This document shows positions 49,377 to 61,600 of a DNA stretch of 64,000 nt, in pieces. Every line of letters begins with the position of its first letter. Within the stretch, counting starts at the first letter, position 1. The notes under the pieces are model-generated. The model did no database searches, was not told the origin of the DNA, and saw nothing but the letters and a program-made list of their open reading frames with translations. The position numbers and the translations under genes were made by a program. The DNA comes from Eretmocerus hayati (lineage: Eukaryota > Arthropoda > Insecta > Hymenoptera > Aphelinidae), in contig CM056744.1 of NCBI GenBank assembly GCA_029851415.1, positions 11,229,268 through 11,293,267 on the forward strand, given 5' to 3'.

Positions 49377-49584
49377 GGGGATGTCGGAGTCCTATCAATA
49401 TTGTACAGTTACCGACATGGTCGAGTTTTCGGATTTCTCGATGAATTTTTGAGATATCAAAAATCTAACAAGTAACGCCGATTCTATGAGCCATACAGAA
49501 TCGGCGTTACTTAGTAGAATCCCGATATCTCGAAAATTCATCGGGAAATCCGAAAACTCGACAATGTCGGTATCCGGTATCCTC
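49377..49584. mobile_element. TTAA-flanked palindromic MITE (piggyBac-like)
   Basis: TTAA at 49,373-49,376 and at 49,585-49,588 flank a 208-bp element that begins GGGGATGTCGG and ends CCGGTATCCTC. The two halves are near-complete reverse complements, including GTCGAGTTTTCGGATTTC facing GAAATCCGAAAACTCGAC. The tip is TAACGCCGATTCT/AGAATCGGCGTTA around an 11-base loop. The exact TTAA duplication and G-rich ends are the piggyBac hallmark. Short frames on each strand simply reflect the palindrome. Confidence 0.85.
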
Positions 49585-49588
49585 TTAA

Positions 49589-52500
49589 GAGATCTGGTCC
49601 GGATGAATAGAATGAAAAATTTTTTGAACACATCACGCGCGCCCATGATGCAGAGAGTAGCTTCCTGAAATCTTCTTATAAATAATTTCAATTACATCTT
49701 CTTTTAAACCTTTAGTATTTATTCACCATATATGTGCATCTCGTTCGTGCTTCTCGTCAATAAAATTACGGAAAACAGCGAGTCTCTTTTTGCTTGGCAT
49801 CCGGTGCGAAAAAAGAACCGCGATAAGCTTTTTTTTTATCCGAACCCAGTTGCATTCTGCTCACTTACCATTTACCACACAGGAAACGAACCTGTTTTTC
49901 TACCCTCTTTTATGTATACCACGACAATGATGATGACTTCTCGTCCAAGAAAACCACCATACTTATCTATCCTATACAGGTGCAAGTGATGGTCTTCCTT
50001 TGGCTTATACTCTACCCATACCAATGCCATTTTTATTTATTTTTTTTATTTTCACTGAGTTGGATAAAGAAAATGAATGTCGAGGGTTTCTTCGAGATCT
50101 CTCAGGCTATGGGACTTGAACTCAAGAGACTGACTAAAAGTATACATACATCATTACGTGATGCAGATAATGAGGCAACTACAGTGGAATGTAATGTTAT
50201 ACCGTGATTCTTATACTGCACCATACCAAAGCGAGTAGTACATCATGCGAGCAATGCATGAGATACAATTCTAAGAGTATAATGATGATTTCTTAGCATT
50301 CCAGAGTCTGTTTGCCATCTGGCTCGATATCTTTCATGCATCTTCTCGAATCGATTTTTGAATTCATTCTTTTGGAATATTTAATTTGATGCAGATTTCT
50401 GTACCATTATTTTTCGATGAATCCAATGAGTGATTAAGGAAAATAAATATGACAAGTCCTTCTCACAAAAGAATTTGAATAATCTTGTTTTGTTTGAAGT
50501 AAGATTAGTGTCTCGGATTGATGGGACAAAAAATTTAGTTCTACCAGCCCATTCCACAGAATCTAGATCACAGCATACGGGAGAGTTTCTAAAATCTTGA
50601 TCGCATCAGCATTCTTTATGGCCGAAAGAAAACGAAAATGAAAAAAAATGTTGCAGATGACGTTGCAGCTCTCAAGAATCATGAATCGGCAAAATCCGAT
50701 CACAAATCTCTTAAAGCGTAGTGAAATTGTCTTGGACCTATCAGTCAATGACAGTTTCATCAATTTTTCAGAGTATCAAAAAGTCTCTATCTTGCACCTA
50801 AATTTCTTCAGTATTTTGACCCCACATCTCATTTTCTTCAGGATATCTACTCGCATAGTTCAGAAAACACGTTCTTTCCGCATAGTGTCTTTGTACGACT
50901 TAATTCGCTACCACGACTTAACTACCATATAATCCTCGACTCCTTCATTTCTGCATTTCTGTAAGCTCTCATAAGTCGAAGGAGGGATGTACCCGCATGC
51001 ACCTGGAGAACGAAAAGAATGAAAAACAGCGTTTGCCGTATATTTTCAAGAGAAAGGACGATGAGGACAAAAGATCAGATCGTTCCGGTTGGCAAACTTC
51101 GTGAGGCGTGAGCTTTTTGCATTGAGATTTAGTGTTGTTTTCTTGAGGTGAAATTTTTTGACTGACTCACCTGTAGTCAGATCCTGAGTCAGATACAGAC
51201 ACCTTTTTAGTTGAATTTAAACCAAGTAAGACTTATTACTGGGTCGAGATGAAAAACAAAATTACCACGCCCCGCTTGGTTTTTATTTAGTGTGGCTTTC
51301 GCTTTGAGAAATGATTTCCCGAATATCGCCAAGATTTTTTTTGGGTTCAGAACGTTTTTATTTGGCTCATGAAAATTTATCTCTTGAATAGTCATCGAAA
51401 TAAGCTGTGGCTTCTCGTTGATTTTGCAGTTGAATGATTGCTATTTCCTGTTTTCACAAGACTGGCAGATGAAATCTATTGAACTTCGCCACTACAAAAG
51501 TCATGATTGTCTTTTTGATGATTGATGATAATCAACACAAAAATCTAAAATTTGAAGACACCTAGTGCCAGATTGTGCCAGGGTATCATTGGGTAACCTT
51601 TTCAATTGAGCTATTATTTTCTAGAACGACAGTCAGAGAATTTTTAGATTTGCTAGAACTTCAGCCAGTAGATCTTCATTCTCATAGTCGAATTGAAGGT
51701 TTCAAGCAGCATTGTACAGTATAGTGACATAATAATAATAATTTGGCAATAAGTAGATACCAAGACTATTTACTTGCAACAAATTCTTGGCCTCAGCAAC
51801 AACATTCCGAAAATGTTTTCCAAAGATATACCTTGGGACTAAGCGGTTTTTCAAGAGCATTATAATATATTTGGTGAAAAATTCCAGCTTTTGACAGACT
51901 CTTTGCATACGTCGGCCAAGGCAACTAATCTAGATTTGTTCTTGTTATCGCAAAACTGCCTCGAACGACTTTTTTACACTCTAAAAAAAAACCAGTTCAT
52001 CACATACCTGCGTCACGCTGAAACAGCTTGTGGCTTTGAGTCATCCAAAAATTTGTCATGAACGATACAGATGGTGTACCAAAGTTGAAATTCCTCCTCT
52101 CATCTTCTGAATTTTTTTCTCAACCTTTTGCGTCTTCTCGCAGTTCTCCCATAGTCATGGATTTTGCACGATATTTAAAAAAATTTTCAACTCTGAAACG
52201 GACAAACATATACTGCTCCAGGTCATAACGGTCCAAATCAATTTCAGAATTTCAGAAAAATTCGATTAGATAAGATGTTTTGCTGTCAACACATGTGTTT
52301 ATTTCTGTCAATCTCTCTAAAAACGTCTACAAAGTTATTCGAAATTATATCCTATTTGTGCAGTTGATTGAGAAGTTTCTCCCAAAGAGTAATGTCGATG
52401 AAATCAACTTTTAGGATACTTCCCATTCTTGGAAAATCTGGAATTGACTTTTATCGTCCTAGTTCGGAGTTATGCAAAAGCACTCTTGAGCACATACCGA

Positions 52501-54144
52501 AAGATTTTTTCTTCTCCCAATCAAATTGATTCTGACGAGAACCATACATGATACTTTTGAAACATGGTCCATCGGGTTTAAACAGAATGTAATCTACATA
52601 CAAATAATGTTGAGAAACATCCCGATAATATTTGTCGAGATATTTGTGCATTATAAACCTCGGGATAATCACATATGAAAAAAATTGCCATTCAGCCTCG
52701 ACTGCGTAATCCACAAAGCAAAAATCGAGAGTTTGCGACCGGATGTACCCTATCACGAAGATGGGGTATTCCGGTTCTGTTGATCAGGAAAAAAAAAGTA
52801 GAATCATGATGTTCCGCGTGGCAAATATATAAGTGTATCCTTGGCGGTTCTTCGCATCCTCACACTTTCAATATAAAATACCCAGTTTGAATGAGAATCG
52901 TTGAACTATTCGTCTCCAAACCGCAAGATCTATGAAGCATGAATTAATGTATGTGCTCCGCACGCATCGACACTTTGCACGCGAATTTAACCCACGTTCT
53001 TGAGAATGCTGCAAGATGATGACAAAATATGCCCGTCTGACTTATTTTTAGTAAGAATTGAATCTCATGACATTCGCTGACATTGAATCTTTTGAATTTT
53101 CTGATTTGCCTGGGGCACTGGATAAAAAATTACCAAAAACATTTGAGGTAGGATAATCGATCATTTTTCTCAATGAGTTGACCAAAATTTTCTTTTTGAT
53201 CGGTAGCAAGATTTTCTCTCAGTCATAACCACTATTTTCGCAATATTTCAATAATAATGTAATACATCAAATTTTTCTAATCTTGCAAATTTACGATTAA
53301 CATACACCTATGTACTTATCAAAAAGTTCGGCTGACAATGAACATTTTCTCATGTACCCGGTGTGTTCATCATCAAGATCGTTTTTTTTTCACAGGCGTT
53401 ACAATACGTTTGCTTGTTCTATGTTGCAATTGTTTTGAAGCCCACGCAAACCAAACCTTTTTGTACACCTGCAGTGAAAATAGTGGAAAACAAGACGCAA
53501 CTAAGAGGCTCGCAGCACTCGAACAATTACTTTTATTATCCTTCGTGAATTTATTGCCTTCATCTTCGTTGGTGAAAAGTGAGCTAAGCCATTGCAAAAC
53601 GAGCGGTACTGAACTTTTTCTTTTTCATAATTCGAGCTGTACTGTATTATTGCATGGATGTATCTTAATGTTTGGATAGATTTATCTAATCTCTCTTAGT
53701 TTTACTGCCTCAAATTATCTAAACCCAGACTTTGAAACAGTCGAAGTACGAATCGTCTTTCTAAGATTATTTGCAGCAATTTATAAACGGTCGATAACAA
53801 AATACTGTTAACCAATTCCGATTATGATCCGTTGGATTTCCAGACCAGACTTGGCGAATTGTCCCTGCGCTAAATACATTCCTGATGGCGGTAATGTTGT
53901 TTTTTGCAGACAGAGTGATAACTCCCGACTGTATAAAGTCAAAGCCGAAGGTCGGAATCATCATAAGACGAGTACATAAGCACAACGATCCAATTCTCGA
54001 AGCCAATATTTTGACAGTAAATCAATCATAGCTGTGAGCAAGGGAAACTATATGTGACCCACGAATGAAAATTTTTATGTGAAAAATGTGTTTCAGTCTT
54101 CAGAATTGAGGATGACAACTACACCCGCAAGTTCCTGCAAATAT
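49589..54144. other. Unannotated AT-rich stretch
   Basis: No supported gene. An isolated GTACCAAAGTTG word at about 52,075 matches the GGTAACTTTGGTA repeat family. Confidence 0.45.
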
Positions 54145-54360
54145 AGGGATGCCCGGATCAAACTCCTGTCGGGGAAGAAAATCAATCCCAAAACCTAGGA
54201 AGGCAATCAAACCCGCGAATGGCCGGATGTTCGGAAGAAAAATTCTGTCGGGGGAGAAATTCAACCACAAACCTAGGAAGGGAATCAAAACCGCAAATAA
54301 CCGGATGCTCGGGCAAAATCGAGACGAAAAATTCTGTCGGGGGAGAAATGAACCCTGAAA
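54145..54360 (+). repeat. 78-bp minisatellite, forward block
   Basis: About three units with period near 78 bases. CCTAGGAAGG recurs at 54,194 and 54,272, CCGGATG at 54,223 and 54,301, and ATTCTGTCGGGGGAGAAAT twice. An inverted block of the same unit lies at 54,850-55,160. Confidence 0.8.
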
Positions 54361-54845
54361 TCTGGCAAAGTTGCTAGCAGCAAAATCTTCCCGATTTTGG
54401 GATAACTCTCAAGTGGACATTAAATGGACTATAGTGACATCCTTGTTGAACTCGCAAGGGCGCACTCATTTTGTCATTAATACATCTTATTTTGGACGTG
54501 TTTCATAGGGCAATTTTCTTCGGAAGAGCGATTTTCATCTTTTGAAAAAAGATGACACGTAGTGTAGGGACGGCCAGATCACACCCTTCAAGAATATTTT
54601 TGGGACGGAATAGGACTTTGATCAAATTATGATCATTATATGTGTCATATATACCTAACGTGGAAACCAGATCTGCAGCTTACTTTGCCGCGAGGAATTA
54701 GAATTTTCTTTTATAAGCAAGAAACCATTGTGAGCAGTTTTTGCATCCATTGTAATTTTGATGTAGTTGGTGGAGCTCTCTATTGATAGGTCAAGGCCCT
54801 ATTTGAACTGGGTTTCCCTCCAAATTCTATCCCATTGAACACGAC
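54361..54845. other. Spacer between inverted minisatellite blocks
   Basis: Nothing recognisable in about 485 bases. Confidence 0.5.
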
Positions 54846-54849
54846 GTTG

Positions 54850-55160
54850 GTGATCTTTCTAGCCCGACAGAAGTTATCCAAGCATCCAATTATCTGCGGA
54901 ATCCATATCTTTGTTTATTTTAAGAGTTGATTATAATCTCCCCTGACATCATTTTTGGTCCGAGCATCAGGTTATTTGAAGAAACGATTACCTTCCTGAG
55001 ATTCGAATTTGGTTTTCTACATCGACAGAATTTTCCGTTCGAGCATATTCGCGGGTTTGATTGCCTTCCTATGGTTTGGGGTTCATTTTCTCCCTCAACA
55101 GAATTTTTGATCCGAGCATCCGGTGATCTGCTGGTTCGACTGCCTTCCTAGGTTTTTTTC
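54850..55160 (-). repeat. 78-bp minisatellite, inverted block
   Basis: The same unit as the block at 54,145, reverse-complemented and more diverged: CGACAGAATTTT, GAGCATCCGGTGAT, GGTTTGATTGCCTTCCTA and TTCATTTTCTCCC words recur. Together the blocks form an arm-spacer-arm inverted repeat of about 1 kb that may be a degraded transposon with iterated subterminal repeats. Confidence 0.7.
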
Positions 55161-55224
55161 TTCATCAACTGTGTGGAAAAGAAATGGAAAAATGTTTGAA
55201 AGTATCACACGCCCGTCCAATTCG

Positions 55225-55385
55225 TGTACAGACGATGAAGAAAATTAGTACATTTTGGTACGAGGGCGGAAATGTTGGTTTCCACTCAACGAGTGCTATT
55301 TTCCGTTCAAAGACCCAAGCGAGGGCCGAAATTCTTACGGAAATACGGAATTCACCCCGACCGAGTGTTCAACACTATTTTCCCA
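55225..55385. repeat. Palindromic cassette, 1-kb family
   Basis: It contains AGTACATTTTGGTACGAGGGCGG on the left and CCCGACCGAGTGTTCAACACTATTTT on the right, with GACCCAAGCGAGGGCCG at the centre. This matches the cassette at 2,320-2,465. Confidence 0.55.
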
Positions 55386-55499
55386 TCAGCTAATGTGTAG
55401 GAAAAAATAAATAAAAAAACTGTGTGGAAAATTGCACTTTTTTGCTTAGAAGATGGAAATATATATTCTTCACACAATTTTACGATGCACTATTTTTAA

Positions 55500-55690
55500 A
55501 GATAGTAGATTTCGCACAGACATTATGAGGTTGTAGCTCGCTTCTGAGCGGTTGGTTTTCATCCCGAGCTCCCGGCGATGGCCGAAAGAATTGCTCGAAA
55601 GCGGGGAACCTCGTGAACGAGACCCGTATACTATTTTATGCAATTCTGTTAGTACTCAAACATCGAAAAATTGCATAAAATAAGTTTTGC
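55500..55690. repeat. Palindromic cassette, inverted copy of 478-665
   Basis: Reading on the minus strand reproduces the 478-665 cassette in order: TTATGCAATTTTTCGATG, a short spacer, AATTGCATAAAATAG, CTCGTTCACGAGGTTCCC, the GAGC centre, CTCAGAAGCGAG and GCGAAATCTACTAT. The two copies are 55 kb apart in opposite orientation. Confidence 0.7.
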
Positions 55691-56645
55691 ATCGTAAAAA
55701 AATACGACCATCAAGCGATTTCAACATGAATACATGATCCTGCCAATACACAGGAATTTTTATTTGACCCACCAAAACATCGACCACTCACATAATTAGT
55801 CATAATTCAATATTACTGAATATTGGTAACACAAAATCTATGTATAGCCAGAAATCATTTTCCTCATATCAATATCACCATTACATCTCTGCATCCTGGC
55901 CAAAATTAGACCACTCGTGCACGGCTTGAATGAGCCCAAGAGAATAAAAATAAAAAGAAAAGAATTTAGTATGAAGGAAATCCCTTCACTACCGATAAAG
56001 TTCATCGGACCCGAAACAGTTCTTGCGCAGATCCTCCACACATGGTCTTCTCCAATGTGTCTCCAATGCATCATATCATTTGAGGGCAATCACACCGTTT
56101 TTGAAAGGCATCATCATGAATAATTTAAGCGGTGGCTACTTGCGATATATTGGTACTAAATACACGCAAGTGCCTTGCAAACTGCAGCATTTCCCCGCCC
56201 ACATTGGAGAAAAAGTATATCTATATATTGGCACGCCTTGCTTCCTGTGTTGGTGTATGGCCTGCTCACGGCGAATCCATCAAGCGCCATTAATTCGTAT
56301 TAAATTTCCTAAGGTGCGGCCGAACTGATCTCAATATCGCGGTCAAAATTATTAGTGAGCGCGTGTGCAGGACTCTTTTTTGGAATGAAAATTGAGAACT
56401 AGGGCTGTGCTAACTCATTTATCAATTGCGAAAAATGTAGCATTTTTCATGATTTGATTACAAGATGTGACAGACAGTAAGGATATGGCATAGAATCTTA
56501 TTAGGAAGTATCCGAGTTCTTTTTTTTTTTTTTTTTTTTTATGATGGAAGAATCTGTGTTGAGCCTCATGCTGTAAAAAGTAAAAGTGTTCTATCCATTT
56601 CTATAAGCAATTTAATGATCGGTTTTATTATCGTCATCTTCATAT
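55691..56645. other. Unannotated stretch
   Basis: No supported gene. A T tract of about 22 bases lies at 56,519-56,540. Confidence 0.45.
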
Positions 56646-57480
56646 ACCGTCAGATTGGGTAAATTTGGTACGATTTCGTTACTTTCTATTTTCTTTGGCT
56701 CGGCATCTCAACATTCATTGACAAAACCCACTTCTGTCAGTGGTCAATCTCAAGCTTAACGAGAAGCTTACATTTTCAGCTTTCGATCGATTGACGGGCT
56801 ACAAAGTTCAATTTGATGAGTTTAAGCCGGAGCTATTAGCAGTTGAAGAAGTGTTCCAAAGTTAGACCCCGACTGGGCAACTTTGGTACACTTACAAAAT
56901 ATCTCAATTCTACCCACCACCATGTGAATAAACTAATTTTAATCGTTCAGAAGTCTTATTTCAAGCTGTTTCAAACATTCTAAAACCTCGTACTTAGACC
57001 ATCACTCGACTCAAGATGAGATGAAAAGAGAAGCTGTCATAGGAAGGTGTTCTGAAGTTACCCTATCCTCATGCTTCTTTCCTAGAGTGGGGTAACTTTG
57101 GTATGTTTTTCCATGGTTTTTTTCCAGTTTTTCATTCATCAAAATTCCGAATGGTTCAAATACCCCATTGAAACGATGGTTTATTCAATATGGTGATATA
57201 TGTGGTCGAAATGTAGCATTATTCATCCGTAGATCGTTTCGGAACACTTCTTGCCAGGTACACTTTAACTGGACTACTCGCGTATCGCTGCTAAATCGCC
57301 CTTTTTGGGAAAAAGCTCCAATAAACGAGTACAATCATCCACGCGAGATCTACGGTGCTTCAACACATTGTTCATGGATGTGTTAAGGAGGGAGAACAGG
57401 TTTCAGAGCGATAGAATCATTTACCTTGCCAAACAGAGCTCTGAAAGTCATTTTTCAGGAGTATACCAAAGTTGCAAGGT
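56646..57480. repeat. GGTAACTTTGGTA repeat cluster
   Basis: ACCGTCAGATTGGGTAAAT opens the region at 56,646. GGGCAACTTTGGTACAC (about 56,875) and GGGGTAACTTTGGTA (about 57,089) follow on the plus strand, and TACCAAAGTTGC (about 57,463) on the minus strand. It shares the end words of the element at 31,071-31,253, so it is probably a degraded transposon of the same family. No transposase frame survives. Confidence 0.5.
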
Positions 57481-57864
57481 TTTTGTGTAATCTTTGATTG
57501 ATGTCTCGAAAATCGTTTACTATGTTCTTATTAGAATGTAACAAAATATCTCCTCAATGTTTCATTCTACTGACATCGCAGGATAATTTTCTGCTCAATA
57601 AACCCTAAGAGTCAACTTTGTTACAACTTATGAGACGAAGTACTCCTGCCCCCTCGCCTGTTCCCATAATAGAAATATAGTGAAACACTGGAAAATGTCT
57701 TCGAAAATGTCAGGATGTTCTTAATAGGACTCTTGGATCGCGATGACAATTATTGTAATATTATATTTCTGAACCTTTGAGCTGATCATCTCTCAATATG
57801 AGATCTGACAAAATTTTTCCGCATTTCTCATCGAAATCCTCTCAGAATCCCTTTACAAAGAAAC

Positions 57865-58180
57865 GTCCATAAATTACGTTAGTGTTCCAAGTGTAGGGGC
57901 TCTCTAAACCTGTTGGAGTCAATTTTGACTCCAAGGGATTCAGATTCGTGCGACTCCAAGTTTTGAGTCGCACGAATCTGACTCCAAGTGAGTCAAATTT
58001 GACTCACTTGGAGTGAAATTCAAGTGAAGCTCACTCCAACGAGTTAAACATGCGGGGTTCCCTAAATTTTTTGCGCTCCAGATATGAAACCAGCGATTTT
58101 CCATTCATAAAATCTTACTAGTGGGAAGGTGAAAAAGTCTAAAACGATGAAAATTTCTTCGACGTATGTAATTTATGGAC
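57865..58180. mobile_element. Palindrome-bearing inverted-repeat element next to exon 1
   Basis: GTCCATAAATTAC at 57,865-57,877 is mirrored by GTAATTTATGGAC at 58,168-58,180, a perfect 13-bp terminal inverted repeat. The interior is a nested palindrome built from GGAGTCA words. Its tip is AGATTCGTGCGACTCCAAG facing the GAGTCGCACGAATCT arm, with a second GTGAGTCAAATTTGACTCAC palindrome beside it. It ends 117 bases before the acceptor of the first detected exon, so it lies in an intron. Confidence 0.65.
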
Positions 58181-58297
58181 ATTCCCTAAATTCGAACACA
58201 TTTTCGTAATTATTCTCGTACTCATCCAGACATCTTGGATACTCAAAATAACCAATCTACTATATAATATATATTTTTCTGTTATCCTTGATTCCAG

Positions 58298-58630
58298 GCG
58301 GAGCGTGACAAACTGGAAGAAACTCGACTTCAGTTAGAACGCCGTCTCGAAGGATGTGAAGCCGATTTAAAAGACAAGGAAGAAGAACTTTTTTTGCAGC
58401 TTGAACGTAGCCTGAGACTCGAAGATGAGGTCGAGAGAGCGCGTCAGGAACGTGAAGCTTGCCTCCTTGCTAGGGAACGTTTAGAGCGCGAACAGGCATC
58501 GGCACTAAGGCAGTTACAAATTCAGGCCGCACAGAATGAGGTTACTCGCAAATCCCTCGAGAGGGCAAGGCAAGAGGTCGTTAGACAGGCAACTGCTATA
58601 CGTGCTGAGAGAGATGCTCTTGAACGAGAG
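58298..58630 (+). CDS. Coiled-coil protein, internal exon 1
   Basis: A 333-base (111-codon) open exon, preceded by a pyrimidine-rich acceptor ending TTCCAG and followed by donor GTTAGT; both boundaries are phase 0. The peptide starts AERDKLEETRLQLERRLEG and ends IRAERDALERE. It is dominated by Glu, Arg, Leu, Gln and Ala, has leucines at heptad-like spacing, and has no proline or glycine-rich breaks, so it should form a long alpha-helical coiled coil. No signal peptide, membrane segment or catalytic motif is visible. An internal ATG at 58,394 is unlikely to be the start, because the frame is open to the acceptor. Upstream exons were not found. Such coiled coils occur in cytoskeletal, centrosomal and Golgi proteins; I cannot identify the family. 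Confidence 0.85.
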
Positions 58631-61600
58631 GTTAGTTTTTTCATTTGTCAAAATTTATTCAATAAATTCTAATTATATTACTGCCGCAGGGACTCTTTGA
58701 ATATTTTTGAGCATGATTACGATAAATTTGATTCCAAACAATTTTACAGCCTTTTCATTGAAAATGTAGAGCCTTTTTTCATTTGACACGTGTAAGTTGA
58801 AGAAAGTGGGGAAATGATTTCAGCAGAAATCACCGTTGAAAAGTTTTTCTATGGACCAATCAAGTGGTTTATTGGAATATGAGTTTTGAATGTGTCTACC
58901 AGAACAATGCTCAGATTGCTTTTACTGGAAGATTTAGTACTGTAACATCATAATTCTGCTCACATTTTGAAGAACTTTGCTAAAAATTTAGTTGAATGAG
59001 CTTTTTGTAGGAACCTTCAAGATCAGTACGCATGAAAAATCATTTTGCTATCAAGCGATGAGTAAGATTATTCACTGGCTGTTACATTTGATAAAGTCTG
59101 TACTTGTTCCATGCATAGGGTTTTTTTCGAAAATTGTATAGAAATACTAATTCAGAGTGAAAAAAAGGGATAATAAATCTTCAGTTATTCTGAATATTTC
59201 AGTATAAAGATAGATTAGACCATCTTGCAAACTACAAGTAGTTCGATTACTTTTGTGACTTTCTCGGACCATTTTTATCATCTCGTTTTTCTTATTTCTC
59301 ACAAATGTATCCGAGGAAGAAATCGAAATCATGGAAATCTTACACCCATGAGTTACCCAGACCATAACATGGGGCCGTCGTAGTTATCATGACTTTCATC
59401 CTATTACATATTTAATTATATTTAGACAGGAAACCATGTGATATGTTACTTAGAATCAGTAAATTATTCCCAATATAGAAAGATTCAAATCTTGTAAAAA
59501 TATAACACTCAGAGCAACCGCCGCGCCGTATAGGTACCGCACCTGATTCTGTGCGTATGGAAATGCATAATTATTTCATTTCACTCTCGGTTAATCGTAG
59601 ACTACAAGCTGAAATTTTTTCTTGTTATTATATGATTGAATCATCGGCAGAGAAAGTACAAGATTTTTTTCTGATGATTCATTCAATCTCATGTTTCTGG
59701 GAAGGAAATTTGCTGATTTAGCGTGGGAATGAGAGCCAGTCCACATTATTTTTTCAGTTGAAATTTTACTATTGATGATAGTTTTCTTTGCAAATGTTGA
59801 CCATGATTCATAACGCTCTTTCACAATTTTATGGGAAGCAGAAGGTTTTCGTCCAATTTCACTTGATCAAATTTGCTGGGTCGTTTTTTTTTCTATAAAA
59901 TGCAATGAATTAGGAGATTTTTATCGAAAAAATGATTGAGTTTGGTTAGTTATCCACGTGGTCTCGCACGCGGTAAACATTTGGCAGGGATGAAATTGCA
60001 ATCGCATCCAAAAACTTGAATTGATCTTTTCAAGGTTTGGTGGAACGTCCACATATTCTAACATCATCGTTCAAATGAACCAAAACCAGAACTGCAAAAA
60101 ATTTTTTTCTCCAAAATATCAACAAATATTAAACTGAAAAATGCATCACCGACAAAAGTCAAAATGCTCATTTTCAACTTTATCATTCCAATTCGGGTGT
60201 CCATAAAGCTATATTTAAAGTCTATTTAGAAAATAGGAATAGTTTCCAGATTAATTTCAACAGGGACTGGTATTGGTTTATTGAAAATTTTAAAATTGTT
60301 CCGCATAGCCTAACGTAAGAAAATGACCAAAATATGTCTTTTTTGGAATTTTTAGAGAACATGTGTGTGCTCTGAATCATCTACAGGAAGAAGCTCATAC
60401 TGATTTTCGATTGGTTTAATGATGTGATAGTAAGTTTCAGATGCTATTTTTTCACAAGGAATTTGATAAAATAAAGTAACTTCCATAGGATGTGAGATTA
60501 GGCTACCACGTGGGTTGGTGTAACTAATTCCCACGTGGGTAACTAAGGGTTAAAATAATCCGACACGCTAATCAATTTGGTGAGGAGAAGCACTTGATAC
60601 AGGAGTTTTTATTCTCAAAGTGTTCAAAATGTTCTGAAAATATAGTTACATTGGCTAAATTTTCCCAATCTAGATGTGTGGGGCTGCAAAATTGGGAATG
60701 ACTATCCGTACAATTTTAGATGACAGAAAAAAGCAATAATCGCCGTAGAAACTCAAATCTTTCCCGCAAGAATAACACGGAGGCAAGATAAGAACGCTTA
60801 TCACATCTTCACTCCCAATAGATCAATTCCTCTCAACTGTGATGAGGATGAATAAAAATAATCATTACTATTGCAATGATGAACAGAACTAGATGAGTAG
60901 ACAAATTAATGGAAGGTATAATTACATTATTGATGTCGGGAAAGTTCCTTGTGAATTTTCATTTAATATAATTGATAATTTCCTCATGTAAAATCTGTAG
61001 AATCTCATTTGTAAACATAATCGTTACAAATCTTTACTATGATAAAATTTTATCAGTTATTACATAAATGTACACTCACTCGTCGAGAAAGTTGAGCTCT
61101 TTATTTGTAGCGGTATATATGAAACACGCAATATTCGGATGTAGAATAGCAATATATTTTACACCATGTATGGATTTTAATCATTGCGGAACAAACATAA
61201 ATTCAATCCTAATTATTTAGCCTCCGTCTTACTTAGGCAGTGAGAAAATAAAATCTACTTGCCAGTCTCTAAACATGAAAATTTTTTTTTACTAAATACT
61301 TCAAGTAAGCCATGCATTGCATTTTGTTTCCAAATTTTTTATCCTCATAGTGAAGGATAAGTCCGTAAGAAAAAAAATTTGATTTTAGTTCACACCTCAT
61401 TGCTTCAATAGAAGTAAGCGTCACGACGCTCACTCATTTGTTAGAGATTCTCAATATCTTGAGACATCTAAGATTTTAATGCGCAGTCACAAAATCGATT
61501 CATCGATCAAACACGTGGAATTATCTAATGTGCATTCGTAAAAGTTATCACGCGATGGTTTGATAGATAACCCGGGCATATCAGGGAAAATGTGTGTAAT

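Noticed and set aside
53338..53679. 113-codon open frame with Cys/His-rich start
   Set aside because: CTRCVHHQD hints at metal binding, but there is no repeated zinc-finger spacing and no exon signals.
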